A stretch of 21,505 nucleotides of DNA, taken from the NCBI GenBank assembly GCA_021841985.1, contig JAKCCP010000126.1, positions 1 through 21,505 of the forward strand, read 5' to 3'. This document shows, piece by piece, positions 14,472 to 21,505 of this stretch; the stretch's first letter is position 1; every line of letters starts with the position of its first letter. The position numbers were made by a program, and so were the translations under genes. Origin of the DNA: Pseudomonadota bacterium (GTDB taxonomy: Bacteria > Pseudomonadota > Alphaproteobacteria > Acetobacterales > Acetobacteraceae). Below the pieces are notes generated by a model. It was given only the letters and a program-made list of their open reading frames with translations. It was not told the DNA's origin and searched no databases.

Positions 14472-16082
14472 ATGATCGATGCAACCGTGGTCGAACTCTC
14501 GCGCATGCAATTTGCGCTGACCGCGCTCTATCATTTCCTGTTCGTGCCGCTCACGCTCGGCATGACCGTGATGCTGGCGGCGATGGAGACCGTCTATTTC
14601 ATCACCGGCAAGCCGATCTACAAGGAAATGACCCAATTCTGGGGCAAGTTGTTCGGCATCAATTTCGCCATCGGGGTCGCCACCGGCCTCACCATGGAAT
14701 TCGAGTTCGGCACCAACTGGTCGATGTACTCGCATTTCGTCGGCGATGTGTTCGGCACGCCGCTCGCCATCGAGGGCTTGATGGCGTTCTTCCTGGAATC
14801 GACCTTTGTCGGGTTGATGTTCTTTGGCTGGGACCGGCTGAGCCGGCCGGCGCATCTCGCGGTGACCTATCTCGTGGCGCTCGGCTCGAATCTCTCGGCG
14901 CTTTGGATCCTGATTGCCAACGGTTTCATGCAGGATCCCGTCGGCGCGCTTTTCGACCCCGACACCATGCGCATGGAATTCACCAGCTTCTCCGATCTGG
15001 TTTTCAGCGAGGACGCCCAGGCCAAATTCGTGCATACCTCGATCGCGGGTTTTGTCTGCGCGGCGATGTTCATGATGGGTATCAGCGCCTATTATCTCCT
15101 GACCCGCCGGCACCGGGAATTCGCGGCGCGCTCGTTTCGTATGGCGGCTTTGGTGGGCGTCATCGCCTCACTCGCGGTGATCACGCTCGGCGATGCGCTG
15201 GGCCGCGCCGATTATCTGCTCCAGGCGCCCAAGATCGCCGCCATGGAAGGCATCTGGGATACCACCAAGCCGCCCTATGAGCCCTGGAAACTCATTGCCC
15301 TGCCCAATGACGCGGCGCAGCGCGATCTGTTTTCCTTCGGCCTGCCCTATGTCTTGACCCCGCTCGTCACCCATACCTTCGATAAGCCGATACCGGGCAT
15401 TCTGGAGCTCGAGAGTGACGCCAAACCGCGGATCGTCCGGGGCATCCAGGCGGTCCTCGCACTGCATGCCTATGCGACGACGAGAGATCCCGTGGCGCTC
15501 GCGGTGTTTCGCCAAAATGAAAGCGATATGGGTTATGGCCTTTTGGCGCAGCGCTTCGCGCCCGATCAGGATCTGGCAAAAATCACCGCGGCGGAACTGC
15601 CCACGATCCTCGATCTGACCGCGCGCGAAACTATTCCCAACGTCTTCGTCGAATTCTGGTCTTTCCGCATCATGGTGGCGCTCGGTTTCGCGTTTCTCGC
15701 GGTCTTTGCCTTTGGTGCCTATTACAGTCTGAGAAACCGACTAGAACGCCATCCTTTCCTCCTGAAGCTGACCATGTGGTCGATACCGCTGCCCATCCTG
15801 GCCACCGAGTTCGGCTGGATCACCGCCGAGAATGGCCGACAGCCATGGACGGTGTTCGGCTGGCTGCCGACCTTTCAATCGGCCTCCAGCCACGCGCTCG
15901 GCTATATGCTGTTCTCGCTGATCGGCTTCGCGCTGCTCTATAGCAGCTTCATCGCGGCCGAACTTTATCTGATGTTCAAATTTGCCCGCCTAGGGCCCGA
16001 GGGCCGCGCGGCGCACGCCCCGCCTCAGCCCGGGCCCACGCTTGCCGGGGCGCCCGGCTATGCCGACAAACCCTGGCAATAG
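14472..16082 (+). CDS. cydA: Cytochrome bd ubiquinol oxidase subunit I (CydA)
   Basis: A 536-residue inner-membrane protein that oxidises quinol and reduces oxygen. It strongly resembles E. coli CydA: VELSRMQFALTALYHFLFVP at the N-terminus with His21 (b595/d-side ligand, E. coli His19), KFVHTSIAG with His188 (b558 ligand, E. coli His186), FRIMVALGF with Met401 (b558 ligand, E. coli Met393), and Glu101/Glu109 in AIEGLMAFFLEST (proton path). GRQPW is present. The Q-loop is the long form: LALHAYATTRDP followed by ESDMGYGLLAQRFAPD matches the E. coli C-terminal Q-loop insert, so it belongs to the L subfamily, not the short-loop CIO type. It heads the cyd operon. Confidence 0.97.
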   Translation: MIDATVVELSRMQFALTALYHFLFVPLTLGMTVMLAAMETVYFITGKPIYKEMTQFWGKLFGINFAIGVATGLTMEFEFGTNWSMYSHFVGDVFGTPLAIEGLMAFFLESTFVGLMFFGWDRLSRPAHLAVTYLVALGSNLSALWILIANGFMQDPVGALFDPDTMRMEFTSFSDLVFSEDAQAKFVHTSIAGFVCAAMFMMGISAYYLLTRRHREFAARSFRMAALVGVIASLAVITLGDALGRADYLLQAPKIAAMEGIWDTTKPPYEPWKLIALPNDAAQRDLFSFGLPYVLTPLVTHTFDKPIPGILELESDAKPRIVRGIQAVLALHAYATTRDPVALAVFRQNESDMGYGLLAQRFAPDQDLAKITAAELPTILDLTARETIPNVFVEFWSFRIMVALGFAFLAVFAFGAYYSLRNRLERHPFLLKLTMWSIPLPILATEFGWITAENGRQPWTVFGWLPTFQSASSHALGYMLFSLIGFALLYSSFIAAELYLMFKFARLGPEGRAAHAPPQPGPTLAGAPGYADKPWQ

Positions 16083-16106
16083 CGTTCCAAGGACGAGGAT
16101 AGAACC

Positions 16107-17246
16107 GTGGAAACCTATGTTATCTTGAAGTTGATCTGGACCCTTCTGCTCGGGGTGCTGCTCGTCGGGCTCGCGGTCATGGTTGGGATGGATATGGGGG
16201 TTGGCACGCTGCTTCGTTTCGTCGGGCGGAGCGATGCCGAGCGGCGAGCAACGCTCAATGCCATTGGCCCGCACTGGGACGGCAATCAGGTTTGGTTCAT
16301 CCTCGGAGGGGGCGCAATTTTTGCCGCTTTTCCGACGCTCTATGCGACTTCTTTTTCCACCTTCTACGTGGTGATGATCCTCCTGCTGTTCAGCATGATT
16401 TTGCGGCCCGTGGCATTCGAATATCGCTCCAAGGTCGATGCGCGACGCTGGCGGGGGGCTTGGGATTGGGCCTTCCTGATCTCGGGCGCGGTGCCGATGA
16501 TCGTCTTTGGCGCCGCGATCGGCAATATTCTTGAAGGGGTGGCGTTTCATTTCTCCTGGGACGGACAATATTACCAGGATCAGTCTTTTATATGGTATCT
16601 CCTCAATCCATTTGCCTTGCTCTGTGGTGTGATGTCGCTCGCGCTCGCGGTCTATCAGGGGGGGGCGATGTTAATGATGCGCACCGAGGCGCCGATCGCC
16701 GGGCGCGCCCGTGCCTTCGCCATCGCGGCTGGCTGGCTCGCCGCGCTGCTATTTGCCGCTGGCGGGTTTTGGGTTGCGCGCCTGCCGGGTTTCGTGCTCA
16801 CCCAGCCGGTTGATCCAGGAATGCCCGCGACCCCGCTCGTTGGCTCCGGCGTCGCCATGGCAGTTGGCGCCTGGCTCAGTAATTTTTATATCGCGCCGCT
16901 CCTCTGGATCGCGCCGGGGCTCGGGTTCTTCGGTATGATCGTGGGCCCGCTCGCACTTGCCGCGCGCCGGCCGGCCTGGGGCTGGTGGCTCGGCGCCCTG
17001 GCCTGGGTTGGCACGATTTTCACCGTCGGCTTCGCGATGTTTCCCTTTCTCATGCCCTCGACGACGGCGCCCGCCCAGAGTCTTACGGTGTGGAATGCTT
17101 CTGGCAGCGCCTATAATCTTTCCTGGATGCTGGCTTTTACCCTGGTTTTTGCCCCAGCCGTGGTGATTTATACTGGATGGGCGTTTCGCGTCATGCGCGG
17201 CAAGGTGAAAACGAACGCCATCGCGGAGAATGAGCATTCCTACTAG
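16107..17246 (+). CDS. cydB: Cytochrome bd ubiquinol oxidase subunit II (CydB)
   Basis: A 379-residue membrane protein, the same length as E. coli CydB, with about nine helices. The family start VILKLIWTLLLGVLLVGLAV, then GMDMGVGTLL, IGPHWDGNQVWFILGGGAIF and FYVVMILLLFSMILRPVAFE, and the later GGAMLMMRTE segment are diagnostic. It pairs with CydA to hold the heme core and carries the pseudo-symmetric fold. The start codon is GTG (16107) with GGACGAGGA a few bases upstream. The gap to cydA is only 24 bases and the gap to the next gene 15, so these are one transcript. Confidence 0.97.
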   Translation: METYVILKLIWTLLLGVLLVGLAVMVGMDMGVGTLLRFVGRSDAERRATLNAIGPHWDGNQVWFILGGGAIFAAFPTLYATSFSTFYVVMILLLFSMILRPVAFEYRSKVDARRWRGAWDWAFLISGAVPMIVFGAAIGNILEGVAFHFSWDGQYYQDQSFIWYLLNPFALLCGVMSLALAVYQGGAMLMMRTEAPIAGRARAFAIAAGWLAALLFAAGGFWVARLPGFVLTQPVDPGMPATPLVGSGVAMAVGAWLSNFYIAPLLWIAPGLGFFGMIVGPLALAARRPAWGWWLGALAWVGTIFTVGFAMFPFLMPSTTAPAQSLTVWNASGSAYNLSWMLAFTLVFAPAVVIYTGWAFRVMRGKVKTNAIAENEHSY

Positions 17247-17261
17247 AAAGCAGCCCAGATC

Positions 17262-17459
17262 ATGAAAACACTGATCAAATTCCTCGGCCTCGCGGGGGTG
17301 CTATTTTTGGCGCTGCTGCTCGCGGTCGTCGCGGGCGATTATGGCCCGTGGTATTTCGCCTGGCTGGTCGGGACGACGATGATCATTCTCATCGCCGCCG
17401 CCGGCGCTGTCCTGATGGAAACCCAGACCAGCGCGGGCCGTCGGGACGAAGAATTCTAA
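17262..17459 (+). CDS. cydX: CydX-like small subunit with an extra N-terminal membrane helix
   Basis: A 65-residue protein right after cydB. Its C-terminal half from about residue 30 reads WYFAWLVGTTMIILIAAAGA followed by a charged tail (TSAGRRDEEF), which closely follows the CydX pattern of E. coli (WYFAWILGT..., 37 residues), a subunit needed for a stable and active bd oxidase. In front of it lies a second hydrophobic segment (about residues 5-24, LIKFLGLAGVLFLALLLAVV) not found in typical CydX, which begins at Met-Trp-Tyr. The loop GDYGP connects the two. The first segment could also be a cleaved signal-anchor. The ribosome site is poor (GCAGCCCAGATC), so translation may depend on cydB. 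Confidence 0.75.
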   Translation: MKTLIKFLGLAGVLFLALLLAVVAGDYGPWYFAWLVGTTMIILIAAAGAVLMETQTSAGRRDEEF

Positions 17460-17483
17460 CGGCGAAGCGCAGGAGAACACGGT

Positions 17484-17582
17484 ATGCTCGGTGGACTCGA
17501 AGGCATTATTTTTTTCGTTCCCTTGATCTATCTCGGGCTTTACATCCTCGCCTATATTTTCACGCGCCGGCATTTCCCCTGA
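17484..17582 (+). CDS. 32-residue single-helix ORF between cydX and cydD
   Basis: ATG at 17484 (AGGAG at 17471-17475) opens a 32-residue frame, MLGGLEGIIFFVPLIYLGLY then ILAYIFTRRHFP, ending at TGA 17580-17582. It is one hydrophobic helix (about residues 7-26) with a basic tail, so the C-terminus would face the cytoplasm. Position, size and strong ribosome site suggest a further accessory subunit of the bd oxidase, like E. coli CydH/CydY in concept though not in sequence. Not a recognised family. A leader peptide for cydD, whose own ribosome site is weak, is an alternative. Confidence 0.6.
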   Translation: MLGGLEGIIFFVPLIYLGLYILAYIFTRRHFP

Positions 17583-17660
17583 GCGTTCACAAAAGAATGC
17601 TCTTGAGCGCGGCGCGCTTGAGCTTTCCCTTCTTGCCGCTCCTTGATCGACCAAGCCACG

Positions 17661-19397
17661 ATGGCTGAGAGCGCCGAGCGATCTCTCCTGGCCATCGCTT
17701 GGACGGCGCGCGCGGCTCTTATCGGTGCGATCGGCTTTGGCCTGGCGGCCGGGTTTCTGGTCATCGTCCAAGCGACCCTGCTCGCCCGGATCATCGATCG
17801 CGCGATATTCCATGCAGCCGATCTTCCCGCTCTCGCGCCCGCGATCGCGGCGCTGGTCGGGTTGTTCGTCTTGCGCGCGGCGCTGTCCTGGGCTGGCGAG
17901 GTCGTGGGTTTTGAAGCGGCAGCGCACGTCAAATCGACGCTCCGCCAGCGCCTCGCGGTCCATCTTCTAGCGCTCGGGCCGGTTCATGCCGTACAAGAGC
18001 AAAGCGGCGATCTCGCCACCACGCTGCTCGACGGGGTTGAAGCGCTGGAGCCCTATATCGCGCGCTATCTGCCGCAGATGGCGCTTCTGGCGATGGTGCC
18101 GCTGGCGATTTTTGCCGCCGTGGTGCCGATTGATTGGCCGAGCGGGCTTGTGCTTCTTGGCAGCGGCCCGCTCATTCCCTTCTTCATGGTTCTGGTCGGC
18201 GCGCGCGCGGGGGCGATCAACCAGCGGCAATGGCGGCAATTGCTCATGATGGGCGGGCATTTCCTTGATGCCGTGCAGGGCCTCACAACACTCAAATTAT
18301 TCGGCGCCGCGCGCGCCGAGATCGATCTGGTCGGGCGCATAGCCGATGCCTATCGGCGGACCACGATGGAGGGTCTGCGGATCGCGTTTCTTACTTCGGC
18401 TGTGCTGGAATTTTTCGCGAGCCTCGCGATCGCGCTCGTTGCCGTGCTGCTCGGGGCGCGGCTGCTGCATGGCGGCATCGATTTCTACCCGGCGCTTTTG
18501 GTGTTGCTCTTGGTGCCGGAGTTTTTCCTGCCGCTACGTGGCTTTGCCGCGCATTATCACGCGCGAATGAGCGCGCTCGCCGCGGCACAGCGCATTTTCG
18601 CGCTGCTCGATCTGCCGCTGCCTCTTACCGCCGGCTCGCGTCCGCCGCCCGCGCCGCCGCTCGCGCTCTCCTGCCAGGGCCTCGTGCTGGCCTACGGGAT
18701 GGGCGCGCCGGTGCTGCGCGGTCTCACCTGCGACATTCCAGCCGGACGCGTGACCGCGCTGGTGGGGCCGAGCGGCGCCGGCAAAAGCAGCTTTGCCGCG
18801 GCATTACTCGGTTTTCTCGTGCCACATGCTGGAGAGTTACGGGTCAACGGCATCCCGCTTGCCGAAATCGATCGCACGGCGTGGTGGCAAAGCCTCGCCT
18901 ATGTGCCGCAAAGGCCGCGTCTCTTCGCCGGGAGTATCGCTGCCAATCTGCGGCTCGCGCGGCCAGCGGCAACGATGGCGGCGCTGCGCCGGGCGGCGGC
19001 GGCGGCCGGCGCGCTTGACTTTATCGAATCCCTGCCGCGCGGCTTCGAGAGCGAACTCGGGGATGGCGGCGCCGGTCTCTCCGGCGGGCAGATCCAGCGC
19101 TTGGCGCTGGCGCGCGCTTTTCTCAAGGACGCGCCGCTGCTGATCCTCGATGAGGCCAGCGCCCATCTCGATCTCGAAACAGAAGCGGAGCTGGCCGCGG
19201 CGATCGCCGCGCTGGCGGTCGGGCGAACAGCGGTCGTGATCGCCCATCGCCTTGCCACGGTGGAGCGTGCCGATCAGATCCTGGTCATCGATCGTGGGCG
19301 CCTCGTCGAAGCCGGCACCCACGCGGCACTTCTGGCGAAAGGCGGGGTCTATGCCGGGATGCTGGCGGCGCGGCGGGACATGGCATGCGCGACCTGA
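17661..19397 (+). CDS. cydD: Thiol reductant ABC exporter subunit CydD
   Basis: A membrane ABC half-transporter of about 578 residues. The N-terminal part has six hydrophobic helices; the C-terminal ATPase has Walker A GPSGAGKS (residues 369-376), signature LSGGQIQRLALAR and Walker B LLILDEASAHLD, with the switch histidine in VVIAHRLATVE. With CydC it exports glutathione/cysteine to the periplasm, which bd oxidase assembly needs. Neither the ATG at 17661 nor the in-frame TTG at 17643 has a clear ribosome site; the ATG is preferred. It follows the 32-residue ORF after a gap of 78 bases and overlaps cydC by 13 bases. Confidence 0.92.
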   Translation: MAESAERSLLAIAWTARAALIGAIGFGLAAGFLVIVQATLLARIIDRAIFHAADLPALAPAIAALVGLFVLRAALSWAGEVVGFEAAAHVKSTLRQRLAVHLLALGPVHAVQEQSGDLATTLLDGVEALEPYIARYLPQMALLAMVPLAIFAAVVPIDWPSGLVLLGSGPLIPFFMVLVGARAGAINQRQWRQLLMMGGHFLDAVQGLTTLKLFGAARAEIDLVGRIADAYRRTTMEGLRIAFLTSAVLEFFASLAIALVAVLLGARLLHGGIDFYPALLVLLLVPEFFLPLRGFAAHYHARMSALAAAQRIFALLDLPLPLTAGSRPPPAPPLALSCQGLVLAYGMGAPVLRGLTCDIPAGRVTALVGPSGAGKSSFAAALLGFLVPHAGELRVNGIPLAEIDRTAWWQSLAYVPQRPRLFAGSIAANLRLARPAATMAALRRAAAAAGALDFIESLPRGFESELGDGGAGLSGGQIQRLALARAFLKDAPLLILDEASAHLDLETEAELAAAIAALAVGRTAVVIAHRLATVERADQILVIDRGRLVEAGTHAALLAKGGVYAGMLAARRDMACAT

Positions 19398-21139
19398 TCC
19401 GCCTGCTCCGGCTCTATACGCCCTACTGGCGCTGGATGAGCGCCGGGATCGCGCTCGGGTTGGTTACGGTTCTCGCCAATTTCGGCTTGCTTGCGCTGGC
19501 TGGCTGGTTTCTCACCGCCGCCGCGGCGGCGGGGCTTGGCGGTATCGCCGCGCAGAACGCTTTTAATTTCTTCACCCCGGCGGCTTTCGTGCGCCTCTTT
19601 GCGACCCTTCGGGTACTCGGACGCTACGCCGCGCGGATCGTCGATCACGAGGCGACGTTTCGCCAGATCGCGGGACTGCGGGTTTTCCTGTTCGCGCGTC
19701 TGGTGCCGCTGGCGCCGCTCGGCCTCGGCGGCGATCGCGGTGGTGACGTGTTATCCCGATTGGTCACCGACATCGACCGGCTGAGCGATTTTTATCCCCG
19801 CCTGCTCGCTCCGGCACTGGTCGCGGCGATTGCCGCTATCGTGATGGCCCTGGTGATCGCCACCGTGGCGCCGATCGCCGGCCTCGGGCTCTTCGCCGCC
19901 TTGCTCGCGGCCGGCATCGCCGTGCCGCTCCTCGGCCTTCGCGCCGGGGCGGCGCCGGGCAAGGCGATTGTCACGCAGGAGGCGGCTTTGCGCGCCGAGA
20001 TCGTCGATATGGTGCAGGGCATGGCGGATCTCCTGACCCATGGCGCCGGGCCGCCGACGACAACCCGCATCGCCGCCGCCGATGCCGCCCTGATCGGACA
20101 GCAACGGCGGATGCGCTCGATTACCGCCTTGAGCGCGGCCCTCTCCGGGTTCCTCGCCAACGCGGCATTGGCGATGATGCTGATGATCGCCGTGCCACTG
20201 CTTCGCCTGGGCCGGATGTCGGGGGCGGATATGGCATTTCTGGTATTCGGCACATGGGCGGCGTTTGAGGCCGTGGCGCCGCTCGGTCCGGCGTTTCACC
20301 TGCTGGGTCAGATCCGAGCTTCGGCGCGGCGGGTTTTCGAAACCGCCGATCGTGCGCCCCCGGTCATCGAGCCGGCGGTAAGTCCGCATCGGCCACGCCG
20401 GCTCGATCTCGCGTTGCACGACCTGCGACTCCGCTACACGCCGACCGGGCCCTGGGTGCTGGATGGCCTCAACCTCACGATCCGCGAGGGCGAACGCCTG
20501 GTGCTGATCGGTCGCAGCGGATCGGGAAAGACCACGCTCACCCATCTCTTGTTGCGTTTTGTGGAATACCAGGAAGGGTCTGCCCGCCTCGGTGGGATTG
20601 AACTCCGCTCGATCCGCGGCGACGATGTCCGAAGCCTGTTCACCGTTATTTCGCAGCGGACGTTTCTGTTTCATGGTACACTCAAAGACAATTTGCTGCT
20701 GGCACGACCAGACGCCACGGAAGCGGCGTTGTGGCGAGCCCTCGAGGTTGCGCAACTGGCGGCCTTTGTCCGCGCGCAGCCGGAAGGGCTCGAAACTCTT
20801 GTCGGCGAAGGCGGCGCTCGTCTCTCGGGCGGCGAAGCGCGCCGGGTGGCGCTGGCGCGCGCGGTGCTGCGCGACACCCCCTGGCTCATTCTGGATGAGC
20901 CGATGGAGGGGCTCGACCCATTGACCGAGGCATTGGTACAAACCGCCCTCGATGCGGTGACCCGGGGACGGACGGTGCTGACGATCACCCATCGGCTGAC
21001 GGCTATTCAGGACCATGATCAAATCGCGGTCATCGCGGCGGGGCGCATCATCGAAAGCGGAGATTTCGGCGTGGTACGGCGTCAAGGCATCCATGTGCCG
21101 CGTCTGCTGGCACTCCAATCCGGACTGACACGGCTCTGA
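19385..21139 (+). CDS. cydC: Thiol reductant ABC exporter subunit CydC
   Basis: A 584-residue half-transporter that pairs with CydD. It has the membrane domain typical of CydC (LIRLLRLYTPYWRWMSAGIA at the start, LLALAGWFLTAAAAAGL, then RVLGRYAARIVDHEATFRQI) and a complete ATPase: Walker A GRSGSGKT (residues 376-383), signature LSGGEARRVALAR, Walker B WLILDEPMEGLD, and the switch histidine in TITHRLTAI. Its ATG overlaps the end of cydD by 13 bases, so the two are translationally coupled. It is the last gene of the cyd operon. Confidence 0.95.
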   Translation: MRDLIRLLRLYTPYWRWMSAGIALGLVTVLANFGLLALAGWFLTAAAAAGLGGIAAQNAFNFFTPAAFVRLFATLRVLGRYAARIVDHEATFRQIAGLRVFLFARLVPLAPLGLGGDRGGDVLSRLVTDIDRLSDFYPRLLAPALVAAIAAIVMALVIATVAPIAGLGLFAALLAAGIAVPLLGLRAGAAPGKAIVTQEAALRAEIVDMVQGMADLLTHGAGPPTTTRIAAADAALIGQQRRMRSITALSAALSGFLANAALAMMLMIAVPLLRLGRMSGADMAFLVFGTWAAFEAVAPLGPAFHLLGQIRASARRVFETADRAPPVIEPAVSPHRPRRLDLALHDLRLRYTPTGPWVLDGLNLTIREGERLVLIGRSGSGKTTLTHLLLRFVEYQEGSARLGGIELRSIRGDDVRSLFTVISQRTFLFHGTLKDNLLLARPDATEAALWRALEVAQLAAFVRAQPEGLETLVGEGGARLSGGEARRVALARAVLRDTPWLILDEPMEGLDPLTEALVQTALDAVTRGRTVLTITHRLTAIQDHDQIAVIAAGRIIESGDFGVVRRQGIHVPRLLALQSGLTRL

Positions 21140-21197
21140 AATAACCCGTGATGGTGGGGTCCGTCGGGGCATTGGGTCGCGCCCATCCGGTTATTTC
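21138..21197. terminator. Inverted repeat after cydC (possible terminator)
   Basis: GAAATAACC (21138-21146), at the cydC stop, is complementary to GGTTATTTC (21189-21197). Inside it GATGG (21150-21154) and CCATC (21183-21187) extend the pairing. The loop is long and no T run follows, so it is not a canonical intrinsic terminator, but it marks the end of the operon. Confidence 0.35.
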
Positions 21198-21475
21198 GGC
21201 TTCACGGATCAGCGACTTTTCAGGAGCTTCGCTCGTCGTCAATCAACGAGCTATACCCCGTTCACGCCATAATCCGAAAATCCTTGGGCGAGATAACGCG
21301 GAAATTGTCCGGCACTCTTGCCTGGGAATCGAGAGAAAAACCCAATTTTTCCAGAGGAAATTCTTCAATTTCGATTGATTTTGAGGCTTTTGAGGCATAT
21401 AAATTATTAAAAATAGTCGACAATTTAAAAATAAAGCACTATTCATTCTTTTATAAACATCTTCAGACGGAAAAT
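21140..21475. other. Intergenic stretch between cydC and tRNA-Gly, AT-rich at the right
   Basis: No supportable gene was found. A 6-bp inverted repeat GCTCGT / ACGAGC lies near 21230-21250. From about 21335 to 21475 the base composition turns strongly AT-rich, quite unlike the rest of the window, and ends right at the 3' end of the tRNA gene. This is the usual position of an integrated element's edge, but no integrase or repeated tRNA end is visible. Confidence 0.5.
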
Positions 21476-21505
21476 TGGAGCGGGTGAAGGGAATCGAACC
21501 CTCGT
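21476..21505 (-). tRNA. tRNA-Gly, 3' part only (runs off right edge)
   Basis: Read on the minus strand, the last 30 bases give the end of a tRNA: the T arm GAGGG-TTCGATT-CCCTT, the acceptor strand CACCCGC, a T discriminator base and encoded CCA (21476-21478). An acceptor 5' strand GCGGGTG with T at the discriminator position is characteristic of bacterial tRNA-Gly, as in alphaproteobacteria. The anticodon is outside the window, so the isoacceptor is unknown. Confidence 0.75.

Noticed and set aside
17598..17669. Short frame starting MLLSAARLSF between the small ORF and cydD
   Set aside because: About 23 residues, no ribosome site, and it overlaps the cydD start in another frame.
19751..21172. 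473-residue minus-strand frame
   Set aside because: Antisense shadow of cydC with His/Arg/Gln-rich composition.

Overview
The window is GC-rich, densely coding DNA from a proteobacterium. Several things point to an alphaproteobacterium, probably an acidophilic member of the Acetobacteraceae: the CydA/CydB/CydX/CydD/CydC set, a short (429-residue) S-adenosylhomocysteine hydrolase, a tRNA-Gly whose 3' half looks alphaproteobacterial, arsenic resistance genes and an SQR-like flavoprotein. The taxonomic placement is inferred from family resemblance only; no database search was possible.

Layout. 1-230 is the start of a P-loop ATPase gene running off the left edge (minus strand), with a 19-bp palindrome in its promoter region. 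653-2196 is a compact arsenic operon, arsC then acr3, with no arsR visible. 2318-4084 holds a small membrane protein and a TPR/glycosyltransferase-like protein. 4139-6753 (minus) is rho followed by ahcY, ended by a strong intrinsic terminator. 7024-9915 is a divergent pair, an AMACR-type CoA-transferase family III enzyme (minus) and an acyl-CoA ligase (plus). thiL (minus) converges on the ligase and overlaps it by 30 bp. 10840-11589 is a degraded stretch with a 7-bp tandem repeat and a remnant of an IS4-like transposase. 11590-12033 is an OsmC-family protein.

The most coherent block is 12411-21139. On the minus strand lie an SQR-like FAD oxidoreductase gene and a padR-type regulator gene. Divergent from them is a complete cytochrome bd locus: cydA, cydB, an N-terminally extended cydX, an additional 32-residue single-helix ORF, cydD and cydC. 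The padR and cydA promoters share a TTAAG-centred AT-rich box over their -10 elements, so the PadR protein may control both itself and the oxidase. A reasonable working model is a quinol-linked module: the flavoprotein feeds electrons (perhaps from sulfide) into the quinone pool, and the bd oxidase, which is sulfide-tolerant in known cases, passes them to oxygen. CydDC exports thiols needed for bd assembly. The substrate of the flavoprotein and the PadR ligand are not proven by sequence.

The right edge is an AT-rich stretch leading into the 3' end of a tRNA-Gly gene on the minus strand, cut by the window boundary.
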